The notes under the pieces were generated by a model. That model did no database searches, was not told the DNA's origin, and worked only from the letters and a program-made list of their open reading frames with translations. A DNA stretch of 61,360 nt from an uncultured bacterium (lineage in GTDB: Bacteria; Verrucomicrobiota; Verrucomicrobiia; CAIQCK01): contig CAIQCK010000043.1 of the NCBI GenBank assembly GCA_903870275.1, positions 1-61,360 of the forward strand, written 5' to 3'. This document shows positions 36,977-45,515 of the stretch, one piece after another (position 1 is the first letter of the stretch; each line of letters starts with the position of its first letter). Position numbers and translations under genes: made by a program.

Positions 36977-37807
36977 ATGACCTCAAAACAGATGGCATCC
37001 TTTCTTTCAATGTCCATTTTCGTAGTTCTCCCGGAACTCATGGCTCAGATTAACCCACCCCCAATAGGTCGGCCAATGCCGGTGAATCTTGGTCGTGGTG
37101 TGCAACTGGAACTAGTATGGATACGACCGGGTGAATTTGACATGGGATCGGTTTATAAGCGCCCCAAGGGTCTTGCACCAATGGACATCATCCGCGTCGC
37201 ATTGTATGTAAACGAAGAGCCTGTTCACCGGGTCAAGATTACGCAAGGCTTCTGGTTGGGAAAATACGAAGTTACGGTGGAGCAATACGAGCTTATCATG
37301 GGGAAACGAAATTCTAAGGCATACACGAACCTGCGTGATCCAGTTTCCAGTGTTACTTGGAACGATGCTCAAGAGTTTCTTAAGAAGCTCAACGATATGC
37401 GCTGTTTGCCGGCTGGTGTGAAATGTCGGCTACCAACCGAGGCAGAGTGGGAATACGCATGTCGCGGCGGCACTACCACCGCTTACTACAACGGCGACAG
37501 AGCATCGAACGCAAGCGCAATAGCCTGGTTCGGTTGTGGCAAGCTGCACCCTGTAGGCCAAAAACAACCTAACAGCTTCGGGCTTTACGATATGCTAGGC
37601 AACGCCGACGAATGGTGCGCAGACGTGTATAAAAAATACTCGGAAACTGGTTCCTCGGATCAAGCTGAAACCACAACTGATCAAGAGCGCGTAGTGCGGG
37701 GTGGTTCGTGTTACAGTCGTGCGGATGATGTGCGCGTATCAGCGCGCCATTCGGAAAAACCCAGCGGACACGGAGGATTTCGGGTTTGTTGCAGCGTGGT
37801 GCCGTAG
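36977..37807 (+). CDS. Secreted SUMF1/FGE-fold protein lacking the FGE cysteine pair
   Basis: A 276-aa protein with a signal peptide (MTSKQMASFLSMSIFVV) and a Shine-Dalgarno GGAG. The SUMF1 fold is clear: LVWIRPGEFDMGS, FWLGKYEVTVEQYE, CRLPTEAEWEYACRGG, GLYDMLGNADEWCAD and VVRGGSCYSRADDVRVSAR. True formylglycine-generating enzymes have two active cysteines six positions apart near RGGS; here only one follows it, so sulfatase maturation is unlikely. Low G+C suggests transfer. Its real role is unknown; many such proteins are binding or scaffold proteins. Confidence 0.75.
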   Translation: MTSKQMASFLSMSIFVVLPELMAQINPPPIGRPMPVNLGRGVQLELVWIRPGEFDMGSVYKRPKGLAPMDIIRVALYVNEEPVHRVKITQGFWLGKYEVTVEQYELIMGKRNSKAYTNLRDPVSSVTWNDAQEFLKKLNDMRCLPAGVKCRLPTEAEWEYACRGGTTTAYYNGDRASNASAIAWFGCGKLHPVGQKQPNSFGLYDMLGNADEWCADVYKKYSETGSSDQAETTTDQERVVRGGSCYSRADDVRVSARHSEKPSGHGGFRVCCSVVP

Positions 37808-38003
37808 TTCATATTACGGCAAACGGTTGGAAGTTGATACCATTTGAATTCCACAAGAAAGTTGGAGTTGGCACATCACACTTTCTTCCTTAGTAGGGCA
37901 TGACTGCTGGGCGAGCAACGCATATGGAATGGTGGAGCAGTGGAGTGATGAATCCAGTCGAGTCTGTCCAGAGTCGGGAAACACTGACCCCGATGACCGA
38001 TGA

Positions 38004-38933
38004 TTAGATCGGAGTGGCGGCTTTCCATGCCTCATATTTCTGATAGGACTCAGGCGAGATTGAGCCTTTCACTTTTCTGTCGCCCAGCCTAAATGATGCA
38101 TTGAGTTGGTTGCCAACCAAGCTCTTGCGTTGTTTGTTGAATTGGACATCGCTCTTCTTCAGGAAGACAACATCTATTCCGGAATTTTCCATAAACACCG
38201 CATGATCTTGTGAAAGTCTCCCAATCCAAACTTCAGGACCAAAAAAACCATCCACATGAATCTTGACAATATCTGGCGTGTTCGCAGCCGCGGCTCCTCT
38301 GACGCCCGCCACGGTCTCCTCGATCATCTTGAGAGTTGCTTCGGACGGCTTGTTCGCAACCAGTCTTGAGCAACGTCTGTATCGCAAAAGATTTTGGCCT
38401 CCCCAGAGGATTTGCGATATGCCGAGGATTCTCCACCAATGTGAACTGTCGCCCAAAGTTGTGTATACTATATTCAAGACCCCTACAGCGAGCATGCCAA
38501 TCCCAAGCAGTATAAGACCGTAAGGGGTGGGAGTTGAAAGAATCCAAATGCCTTCGGCGAGAAGGTATAGACTAACCAATCCCAATAACCAATCGGTGAT
38601 GGAACTGGCTCCCGAATCTCCCAATACCACAAACATTCCAAGCAGTCCCCAGACAATGCTTCCGATACCGGCTGGTTTGAGAATCTTGTGAATAAGTCTG
38701 TAATTGGAAACCTTTTGCAGTTCTTCCAAGTCAACTGGCGGATAGTTCGGAGGTGGTGGTGGTGCATTTTGAGCTTGCGGCGTTGGCACTGCGGATTCGC
38801 TTTTCGCAACAGGTTTCGGAGTTTCCGGGACGATAAACGCACGAGCACAGGATGGGCAGTCAAACTGCATCCCACCCATTTCATCATCTGCTTCGATGTG
38901 CTGGTCGCAATGAGGACAAGCTAATATTATCAT
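38004..38933 (-). CDS. Zinc-ribbon membrane protein
   Basis: The 309-aa product begins with a zinc ribbon (ACPHCDQHIEADDEMGG, then DCPSCARAF). A Pro-rich linker follows to about residue 75, then three or four membrane segments (SIVWGLLGMFVVLG, LLGLVSLYLLAEGIWIL, YGLILLGIGMLAVGV). A C-terminal domain of about 110 residues is soluble (DVVFLKKSDVQFNKQRKSLVG). The start at 38933 has a GGAGGAGG sequence about 10 nt upstream. It is the last of three minus-strand genes with similar zinc-ribbon or GYF-like heads, probably one operon. Function unknown. Confidence 0.65.
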   Translation of the reverse strand: MIILACPHCDQHIEADDEMGGMQFDCPSCARAFIVPETPKPVAKSESAVPTPQAQNAPPPPPNYPPVDLEELQKVSNYRLIHKILKPAGIGSIVWGLLGMFVVLGDSGASSITDWLLGLVSLYLLAEGIWILSTPTPYGLILLGIGMLAVGVLNIVYTTLGDSSHWWRILGISQILWGGQNLLRYRRCSRLVANKPSEATLKMIEETVAGVRGAAAANTPDIVKIHVDGFFGPEVWIGRLSQDHAVFMENSGIDVVFLKKSDVQFNKQRKSLVGNQLNASFRLGDRKVKGSISPESYQKYEAWKAATPI

Positions 38934-38993
38934 ATGCGGTCGCCTCCTCCACTACGCGCAGTGTTGAGTCAATACTTGAACGATTGAACCATA

Positions 38994-39587
38994 TTATCTG
39001 GCGTGCTCTTTCTGCACTTGACGCTTCACGCGATCAAATTCACTTTGCGTCTTAATCACGGCAGGAACCGCCACACTAATTATGATTATAGTAAACAATA
39101 CCACGCCGATATATCCTGTGATCAGGCCCGCCAGGGCCAAGCCTTCTCCTAGCAACCGACCGTTTGACTTTCGTATCTTCGCCCGCGCCTTATGGCCGCA
39201 GACAATGGCAGGAATACACAGGAGAGAACAGTAAAGCGTAAGACTGAGGATGCCCAACACCAGACTCCATATCGCCTCGCTGCTTGTCTTTGGGTTTTGC
39301 GCCACAGCCGCCGATGTCCTTGCAGATCCGTCCAGAAACTCGCCGCAGTGTTTGCATTTGTTTGCGGACGCCATGATAGCTTCGCCACAGAACGGACAGG
39401 GCTTGGTGTTGGGGGGCGGGGGCGGATGTGATGACGGTTGAGCGGAGACAATGCGTGCGACGGGAGGCCGTGATGCCAGCCGCACCTGTTGAGCGCAATG
39501 GGGACATTGCACATCTATGTTGGCGTGTTCCGGGCCTCCGGAAACTGATCCTCCGCACTTTGGGCAGGTGAATAACATTTCGCTCAT
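38994..39587 (-). CDS. Double zinc-ribbon protein with DUF4190-like membrane domain
   Basis: A 197-aa protein with a first ribbon (FTCPKCGGSVSGG, then QCPHCAQQVRL), a Pro-rich linker, a second ribbon (PCPFCGEAIMASANKCKHCGEFL) and two membrane helices. KTSSEAIWSLVLGILSL, CGHKARAKIRKS and GLALAGLITGYIG are typical of DUF4190. A charged C-terminal tail follows. The middle gene of the three-gene minus-strand operon. It probably faces the cytoplasm with its ribbons. No enzymatic motif. Confidence 0.7.
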   Translation of the reverse strand: MSEMLFTCPKCGGSVSGGPEHANIDVQCPHCAQQVRLASRPPVARIVSAQPSSHPPPPPNTKPCPFCGEAIMASANKCKHCGEFLDGSARTSAAVAQNPKTSSEAIWSLVLGILSLTLYCSLLCIPAIVCGHKARAKIRKSNGRLLGEGLALAGLITGYIGVVLFTIIIISVAVPAVIKTQSEFDRVKRQVQKEHAR

Positions 39588-39635
39588 AATTGGCCTCGAA
39601 TAAAAGCTAACAAGTTGTTGCGTATCGTTTTGTTG

Positions 39636-40412
39636 CTAGAAACCGGCAAGAACCAACTGCTTTTGTCTCCTTTGAATTTCGGTAACAAGCTTCAGCATGA
39701 AATACCTGAGAGCTATTGTGAAAAGACAAAAATAAAACAGCCGATCAAGAAGGCTCCTGCCATCCTTGGTTACCACCGCCGTGCAGATCTGGCTGCTCAT
39801 GAAAAGCACAAGCAGGTGGAAAATCCACCAATACACGAGCATGTCTGGACGACGCTCAGATTTCCAATTCGTGGGGTTCGTGCTCACCTGCCATATCTGT
39901 TTCATTGCTTGGTATGGGCGGTAGAGATTCAGTAGTGGAACAAAGAAACATCCGACGGACCAGCCCGGTGTGAACCTCATGTCAGTCGCCCCAAATTGGC
40001 GGCAATTACGATCTGCCTGGTGTATCCAGCAAAAAAAGAGAATCAAGACAGGAAGTGCGACAAGCGAATCAAGTAACATTACGAGCATAGCTGCCGTAAA
40101 GCCGTCTAAGCTCTTATCATGATTTGCTTTGGCCGCCAGAATGAACAGAATGAATGCTGTTGCCAACGATATGTAGAGCAGAATCTGAAGAGCCAGGGTT
40201 GTTGGTAATGGTGCCTTGTAAACGCGTGCGGTCGGTCGCATTTGCGGATTTGCGGCCCCGAACAGCTCCGTTAACGGACTCCACTCCGCCATGCCCTCCT
40301 TCCAGTAGAGCGTGTCAGGTCGCAACTGTCCAGCGGCCCACATTCGCCGCGCGTCTTCTTCGAGATGCGCTGTTTGCTGGCCATCAGGCATTAATATCAG
40401 AATCGTGCTCAT
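39636..40412 (-). CDS. GYF_2-domain membrane protein with DUF4328-like region
   Basis: The 258-aa product starts MSTILILMPDGQQT. The head has the GYF_2/DUF4339 pattern (LEEDARRMWAAGQLRPDTLYWKE, split by WSPL), a peptide-binding-like module. Four or so membrane segments follow, with the DUF4328-type motif MRFTPGWSVGCFFVPLLNLYRPYQAM. It is the first gene of the minus-strand operon reading to 38004, and like its partners is lower in G+C than the glycan genes. Such GYF and zinc-ribbon membrane proteins are abundant in Verrucomicrobiota, with no known role. Confidence 0.7.
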   Translation of the reverse strand: MSTILILMPDGQQTAHLEEDARRMWAAGQLRPDTLYWKEGMAEWSPLTELFGAANPQMRPTARVYKAPLPTTLALQILLYISLATAFILFILAAKANHDKSLDGFTAAMLVMLLDSLVALPVLILFFCWIHQADRNCRQFGATDMRFTPGWSVGCFFVPLLNLYRPYQAMKQIWQVSTNPTNWKSERRPDMLVYWWIFHLLVLFMSSQICTAVVTKDGRSLLDRLFYFCLFTIALRYFMLKLVTEIQRRQKQLVLAGF

Positions 40413-40497
40413 TCAGTTCTTGATTTATTTCGCTTATGTCACGCCACCGACACTTCCGGGCTGAAGGGGCCTTCGTTGGTGTCGTTGACGCCGTCGT

Positions 40498-40769
40498 TTA
40501 CCCTCCCACAGTGATGCTTATCTCATTACTCCACTGACCGACCTGCTGGTCGTTGAGGCGGTAGATGGCGCGGTATTTCCATTTTACGGGGGTGGTCGGC
40601 CGCGGGGTGGTGTCCACGTAGCCGGGTTGGTGTCGAAGGCTAGGGGCACAAAGCCTTTGCTGTCGTTGCGGTCCACTTGGATTTCGATCATGTCCAGGAA
40701 GGCGCTGTAGCCGCCCCAGCCCCAATCGAGGTTGACGCCGGTGGCGACGCGCGTCGGGGTGAAGTTCAT
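40498..40769 (-). pseudogene. Truncated and frameshifted fragment of an Fn3-like protein
   Basis: Two overlapping frames join into one protein-like stretch: MNFTPTRVATGVNLDWGWGG through LAFDTNP, then, after a 1-nt loss near 40623, GYVDTTPRPTTPVKWKYRAI to NEISITVGG. The end resembles a beta-sandwich tail frequently seen in repeat-rich proteins of these bacteria. No N-terminal part remains upstream. It lies between the GYF_2 gene and the oxidoreductase gene and is presumably non-functional. Confidence 0.55.
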
Positions 40770-40980
40770 GCCGATCTATTGCGCTGTTGAAACGGGTTAT
40801 CATCCTCGGCTCCTATTCCTGCTTCGGGTTTTATAGGACAAGGCCGCAGGCGTGCGCAAGGAGATTTTCAGTCATCAGGATATGTCATGTTGCGTCTCCG
40901 ACCGCCAAGTAGATAAGGCTTGGCAGCTACCATCCGCCTCCTTACGTTAGCGCCAACGGAACCACTACTGGAGACAAACC

Positions 40981-42336
40981 ATGAACGACATAACACGCAG
41001 ACACTTCGTGAAGAAATCATTTGAGGGCGCGGCGGCAGTCGCCGCCGGCGCGACCCTGCTCGGCTCGGCGCGCGGCGCATCCGCCAACAACCGCGTCGTG
41101 GTGGCCTTGATGGGCGCGGGCGGACGCGGCATGGACTTGATCAAGAAGTTTGCGGAAATCCCCGACGTGGCGATCAAGTATGTCTGCGACGTGGACGACA
41201 CCCGCGGCAAGAGCGCGGTCGCCACGCTGGAGAAAATCACGGGTGCCGCGCCGAAACTTGTCGCTGATCTCCGCCAGGTGCTCGATGACAAGGAAGTTCA
41301 CGGCGTCATCGTCGCGACGCCCGAACAATGGCACGCGCTCGCCACGGTCTGGGCCTGCCAGGCGGGCAAGGATGTTTACGTCGAGAAGAACATTTCGCTC
41401 TACATCTGGGAAGGCCGCAAGATGATCGAGGCGGCAAAGAAATACGGCCGCATCGTTCAGGCCGGCTACCAGAACCGCAGCGCGCCCTACGGGTTCTCCG
41501 CGCGCGACTACATCAAAAAGGGCGAGCTGGGCAAGGTGCAATACGTGAAAGTGTTCGGCATGCTCGGCACCGTGGTGGGCGGTTATCCACTGCGCCCCGC
41601 GCCCGATAGCGAGCCGCCGGTCGGGTTGAACTGGGACCGCTGGCTCGGTCCTGCGCCCTTGCGGCCTTACAATCCCACCGTTCATCGCGGCTGGTATGGC
41701 TACTGGGATTTCTCCGGCGGCAACGCCTCCGATGCAATCCACACGCTGGACCTCGCGCGGCTGGTGCTGGGCGATCCGCCGCATCCGAAGTCGGTGTCGT
41801 GCGACGGCGGCCGGTTCCAGTTCGACGACGGCGGCGAAATGCCCGACATGCAGATCGTGACGTTCGCCTACGACAAGCTGGTGATGAGTTTCGAGAACAC
41901 CGGCTTCACGCCCTACAACATCAAGTCGCCCAACGAAGTGCGCCTCGGCGACAAGTGGCCCTTCTGGCCGCAGAACTGCGACCGCATCGAAATCTACGGC
42001 AGCAAACGGATGATGTATCTGGGCCGCCACGGCGCGGGCTGGCAGGTGTTCGAGGCCGGCAACAAACTCGTGGCGCAGGACAAGGGCTATCATCCCGACA
42101 AGTGGCATCTGCCGAACTTCATTGACTGCATCCGCACGCGGCGGCAGCCCAACGGCGAGATCGAACAGTGCCACCACAGCGCCTGCCTGGAGCATCTCGC
42201 CAACATCGCGTTACGCGCCGGCAACAAGAAACTGTTCTTCGATGCCGCGACCGAACGCTTCACCAACTGCGACGAAGCCAACAAATTCCTCCGTCCGACC
42301 TACCGCAAGCCCTATGTCCTGCCGGAGGAGGTGTGA
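40981..42336 (+). CDS. Tat-exported Gfo/Idh/MocA-family oxidoreductase
   Basis: The 451-aa product has a Tat leader (TRRHFVKKSFEGAAAVAAG) and then the NAD(P)-binding fold: VALMGAGGRGMDLIKKF, YVCDVDDTRG, GVIVATPEQWHALATVWA and DVYVEKNISLYIWEGRKM, where the E-K-x-x-S pattern is typical of the exported Verrucomicrobiota/Planctomycetes branch. The substrate domain has HRGWYGYWDFSGG and DAIHTLDLARLVLGD. It probably oxidises or rearranges a sugar with tightly bound cofactor carried through Tat. A GGAG-type site precedes the start, and a degenerate repeat lies just upstream. The nitrilase-like gene follows 28 nt later. Confidence 0.85.
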   Translation: MNDITRRHFVKKSFEGAAAVAAGATLLGSARGASANNRVVVALMGAGGRGMDLIKKFAEIPDVAIKYVCDVDDTRGKSAVATLEKITGAAPKLVADLRQVLDDKEVHGVIVATPEQWHALATVWACQAGKDVYVEKNISLYIWEGRKMIEAAKKYGRIVQAGYQNRSAPYGFSARDYIKKGELGKVQYVKVFGMLGTVVGGYPLRPAPDSEPPVGLNWDRWLGPAPLRPYNPTVHRGWYGYWDFSGGNASDAIHTLDLARLVLGDPPHPKSVSCDGGRFQFDDGGEMPDMQIVTFAYDKLVMSFENTGFTPYNIKSPNEVRLGDKWPFWPQNCDRIEIYGSKRMMYLGRHGAGWQVFEAGNKLVAQDKGYHPDKWHLPNFIDCIRTRRQPNGEIEQCHHSACLEHLANIALRAGNKKLFFDAATERFTNCDEANKFLRPTYRKPYVLPEEV

Positions 42337-42364
42337 GCGCGGTGAACAGATGAAGGACTGATCC

Positions 42365-44152
42365 ATGCAAATCGCGAAATCGAAATGGCCGCTGGGCGCG
42401 GTCGGGTTGACAGCGTTGTTGCTCGCGGCGGGAAGCCTCCAGCTTCCCGCCGGCGAGCCGACGCGCGTGGCTGCGGTAACGCTCTCGTGGGCCGACAAGG
42501 ACCGGACACTGGCGCACACGCTGGAGATGCTCGGCCGCGCGGCGGAACAGCGCGCGCAAATCGTCTGTCTGCCGCAGGAATGCGTGCCGACCGACGGCGG
42601 AGCGGCGGCGACGACCGCGTTGGAGGCGATCCGGCAGGCGGCGGCCAAGGCGAAGTTCTACGTCGTCGCCAACCTCCGCGAGCAGGCCGATGGGAAAACG
42701 TTCCTCACGTCCTATCTGATCGGCCCCGACGGCGCGATGGCGGGCAAGTATCGCAAGTCGCATCGCCTGCCCTGCGAACCGTGCGCGCTCGGCGACGAGT
42801 TGCCGGTGTTCGACACGCCCTTCGGCAAGGTCGGGTTGATGATCGGCACGGATCTGTATTGGCCGGAAGTCCCGCTGGTGCTGGCGCTGAAAGGCGCGGA
42901 GCTGGTGCTCTGTTCGAGCGCGCCGGAGCCGGTGCCGCAGTCGGCGCCCACGGATGTCTTGATGCGGACGCGCGCGTTCGACGATCACGTCACGTTCGCC
43001 TGCGCCAACTACGCGGGCGACCTGCCGTATCTGTGCAGCAACCACCCGACCTACGCGGGCTCGCCGCTGGGCCGCGGGTGCGTCATTGACCGGTCGGGCA
43101 TCGTCGTGGCCGACACCGGCATTCGCGCGGGCGTGGCCGTCGCCGCGGTGGATTTGAGCCGGCCCACGGACCTTTATCAACTGACCTTCCACGAAGACCG
43201 CAGCCTGTTTCGCGATCTGGTCGAGCGTGACATCAAGCCGCTCGCCGCCAGGCCGCAAAAGCGGCGGATCACCGTCAGCATCGCGCAGGTGTTTGCGAAC
43301 CACGGCCCGAATCCGAATCCCGACTCGGAGTTTGCCAAAATCCTCGACGCGGCGGGCGCGCGCGGTTCCGACGTGATCCTGATGAGCGAATTCGGTTTCG
43401 CCACCGATACACCGGCGGCGGAGAAGACGTTCGCCATGGTGGCCGAAAAGGCGCGGAAGTATCACAGCTATATCATTATCGGCGGACTGCGCGATCCGGC
43501 GATGCCTTACAAGACAGGCAACCGAGCGAGCTGGGCTTATCTGTGGGATCGCGCCGGTCAGGTCGTGGGCAAGTATCGCATCTCGCAGTATGGCGGCAGC
43601 AAGAAGCTGCCGGTGTTTGCGACCGACTTCGGCGTCATCGGCATCATCCTCTGCGGCGACATTTACTCGCAGGAGATCACGCGGGCGATGGCGCTGCGAG
43701 GCGCGGAGATTGTCTTCTGCCCGTCGCAATCGTGGGGAGCCTCGGGCGTGTTCAACCGTTCGATGCAGGAAACGCGCGCGCTCGACAACGGCCTCTGGAT
43801 GGCCGCGGCGCATTTCCCCATGTCGGACATCAGCCAGCGCAGTTACGTGATTGATCCGTACGGCTACGCCGTGACCGCCACGCCTTACTGGAGCGAAGGC
43901 GTGGCCACAACCGAGGTTGACCTCGACGCCGGCCGTATGTGGTTTGCGCCCTCCGACAAACCCGGCGCTGCTGGTAAACCGGGTTACCTCTTCGCCTATT
44001 TTCCGAAGTTCGTCCCCGAACGGCGAAGCGACTTTCGCGCCGTGCTTCTGGCCGGCCGCCGGCCCGAACTCTACAGGCCGATCATCGAAAAAACGCTGGC
44101 CGGTCGCGACACGCCGCTCGAACTCAAGGACCGCATGGGCGTGCCGCGGTAG
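42365..44152 (+). CDS. Exported tandem nitrilase-fold (CN-hydrolase) protein, first domain degenerate
   Basis: A 595-aa protein with a signal peptide (WPLGAVGLTALLLAAGSL) that contains two carbon-nitrogen hydrolase domains. Domain 2 (about 300-560) has the full Glu-Lys-Cys set: Glu in ILMSEFGF, Lys in GKYRISQYGG and Cys in ILCGDIYSQE (C430). Domain 1 (about 35-280) keeps the Glu (CLPQEC) and Lys (GKYRKSH), but the cysteine position is G161 (MIGTDLYWPE). So only the second domain should cleave amide or nitrile bonds, and the first may be structural. The stop is 3 nt from the convergent next gene. Confidence 0.8.
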   Translation: MQIAKSKWPLGAVGLTALLLAAGSLQLPAGEPTRVAAVTLSWADKDRTLAHTLEMLGRAAEQRAQIVCLPQECVPTDGGAAATTALEAIRQAAAKAKFYVVANLREQADGKTFLTSYLIGPDGAMAGKYRKSHRLPCEPCALGDELPVFDTPFGKVGLMIGTDLYWPEVPLVLALKGAELVLCSSAPEPVPQSAPTDVLMRTRAFDDHVTFACANYAGDLPYLCSNHPTYAGSPLGRGCVIDRSGIVVADTGIRAGVAVAAVDLSRPTDLYQLTFHEDRSLFRDLVERDIKPLAARPQKRRITVSIAQVFANHGPNPNPDSEFAKILDAAGARGSDVILMSEFGFATDTPAAEKTFAMVAEKARKYHSYIIIGGLRDPAMPYKTGNRASWAYLWDRAGQVVGKYRISQYGGSKKLPVFATDFGVIGIILCGDIYSQEITRAMALRGAEIVFCPSQSWGASGVFNRSMQETRALDNGLWMAAAHFPMSDISQRSYVIDPYGYAVTATPYWSEGVATTEVDLDAGRMWFAPSDKPGAAGKPGYLFAYFPKFVPERRSDFRAVLLAGRRPELYRPIIEKTLAGRDTPLELKDRMGVPR

Positions 44153-44155
44153 GGG

Positions 44156-45490
44156 TTAAACCAGCCGGCGCGCGGCGCGGACCGCCACCAATTGACAGGG
44201 CAGGCAAAAGTCGGCTGCTTTCCGGCCGGGCGGCAACGTCACTTGCTCGTAGGCGGTGAGATGACCCTCGGCTTGGTGATGGCAAATGTGTCCCCAAAGG
44301 CACAGACGGTAATCCTCGCGCCGGCCAAGCGCCCAAAGCCCGTCCAGATGATCCATCAGCGGCCAGTCATCGAGATGGTTGGCAAACCGCGTCATGCCGC
44401 AAAACTGGCCGCCGCCAGTCAGGCGCGCGTTGACGACGCGCGCCATCCATTCGCGCGGCAGCACGCCGCTGGAAAGCAGTTCCGGCCAGTAACGATAATT
44501 GGTGTAACTGCCGAAGCGGTTCGCGGTGACCTTGTCCTGCGGACGCGCCGCGAAGCCGCTCGTTTCGAGCGTCGGGCTGAGCCACCAATCGCCCCGCTCG
44601 CGCGGCCAGACCTCGCGGATCGCGTCGAGCAAAAGTTTTTTCAACTCCGCCGTCCGTGCCGGCGTTTTTGCCAGCACGGCCCAATCGTCCAGCCCGCGAA
44701 CGATCCACGCGTTATTGTGAAAATAAGTGGCGACCTGTTTGTTTTCATCGGCCTCCGGCACGCCGGCGACCAACTGGACGCGCCCGTCCTGCCGCGCCAG
44801 CGATTCCAAATGCCGCGCGAGGCCGGACAGCGCGTCGCGGTGTTGCGCGAGCCACTCGCGCGAACCGCCGCGGGCCATCAACCGCCTCGCGCTTGTCAGC
44901 AACTGGCCGTATTCGCTCAGCGACGGGCCGTAGTAGGCAATCGTGCCGTCGGCGCGGACAAAATGATCGACCCAGTAGCCGAACAATTGCTCGGCGCGTG
45001 GCGTCAGCCCCCAGGTCGTGAGCGCGTCCACGGTCGCGATGATGGTCGGCGGAAAACTATCGTGCTCCGGCTTGGCGTAAGTGCCGACGCCGTATTTGGG
45101 ATGATCGCCCTGAAACGTCGTCTCGACGTGCGCCAGCCCGACGCGCACCGCGCGCTCCAGCAGCGGATGCTCGAAACGCGCGCCCGATGGCAGGCGGATG
45201 GCCGCCGCGAGCCGCTCGATCAGCGCCGGATCGAACGCCGGCTCGCCCCGCAGCGGTTCGGCGCAAGCGCGCACGCGGTCGGGCAGTTTTTTCCCCGCCC
45301 GCAACAGCTCGTCGCGAAACGGATCGTTGGTTGCCGCCAGCCATTCCGCTTGTCTGGTGTCAGCCGCACGACTGGCACGCGTCGCGGGTCCTGCGAACGC
45401 AAGCGCCCCGACCGTAAGGGCGGAATGGCGCAAAAACTGTCTTCGGGTGACGGGTGTTTCGCGTTGAGGTCGTAAATTCATCTCAAACAT
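44156..45490 (-). CDS. Tat-exported alpha-toroid protein of unknown function
   Basis: The 444-aa product starts MFEMNLRPQRE (or 3 codons on) and has a Tat leader TRRQFLRHSALTVGALAF. The mature part is helical with repeated aromatic motifs (YYGPSLSEYGQLL, WIVRGLDDWAVLA, GSYTNYRYWPELL, DGLWALGRREDY), as in alpha/alpha toroid glycan enzymes, but no catalytic pair could be identified. A Shine-Dalgarno GGAGGA is present upstream. It is transcribed with the penicillin-acylase-like gene on its 5' side, 25 nt away. Confidence 0.6.
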   Translation of the reverse strand: MFEMNLRPQRETPVTRRQFLRHSALTVGALAFAGPATRASRAADTRQAEWLAATNDPFRDELLRAGKKLPDRVRACAEPLRGEPAFDPALIERLAAAIRLPSGARFEHPLLERAVRVGLAHVETTFQGDHPKYGVGTYAKPEHDSFPPTIIATVDALTTWGLTPRAEQLFGYWVDHFVRADGTIAYYGPSLSEYGQLLTSARRLMARGGSREWLAQHRDALSGLARHLESLARQDGRVQLVAGVPEADENKQVATYFHNNAWIVRGLDDWAVLAKTPARTAELKKLLLDAIREVWPRERGDWWLSPTLETSGFAARPQDKVTANRFGSYTNYRYWPELLSSGVLPREWMARVVNARLTGGGQFCGMTRFANHLDDWPLMDHLDGLWALGRREDYRLCLWGHICHHQAEGHLTAYEQVTLPPGRKAADFCLPCQLVAVRAARRLV

Positions 45491-45515
45491 TTTCGCATCC
45501 TCCGATCAGTTCATT

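Noticed and set aside
36977..37807. SUMF1-fold protein as the sulfatase-activating FGE
   Set aside because: Only one cysteine follows RGGS, and the second active cysteine is absent.
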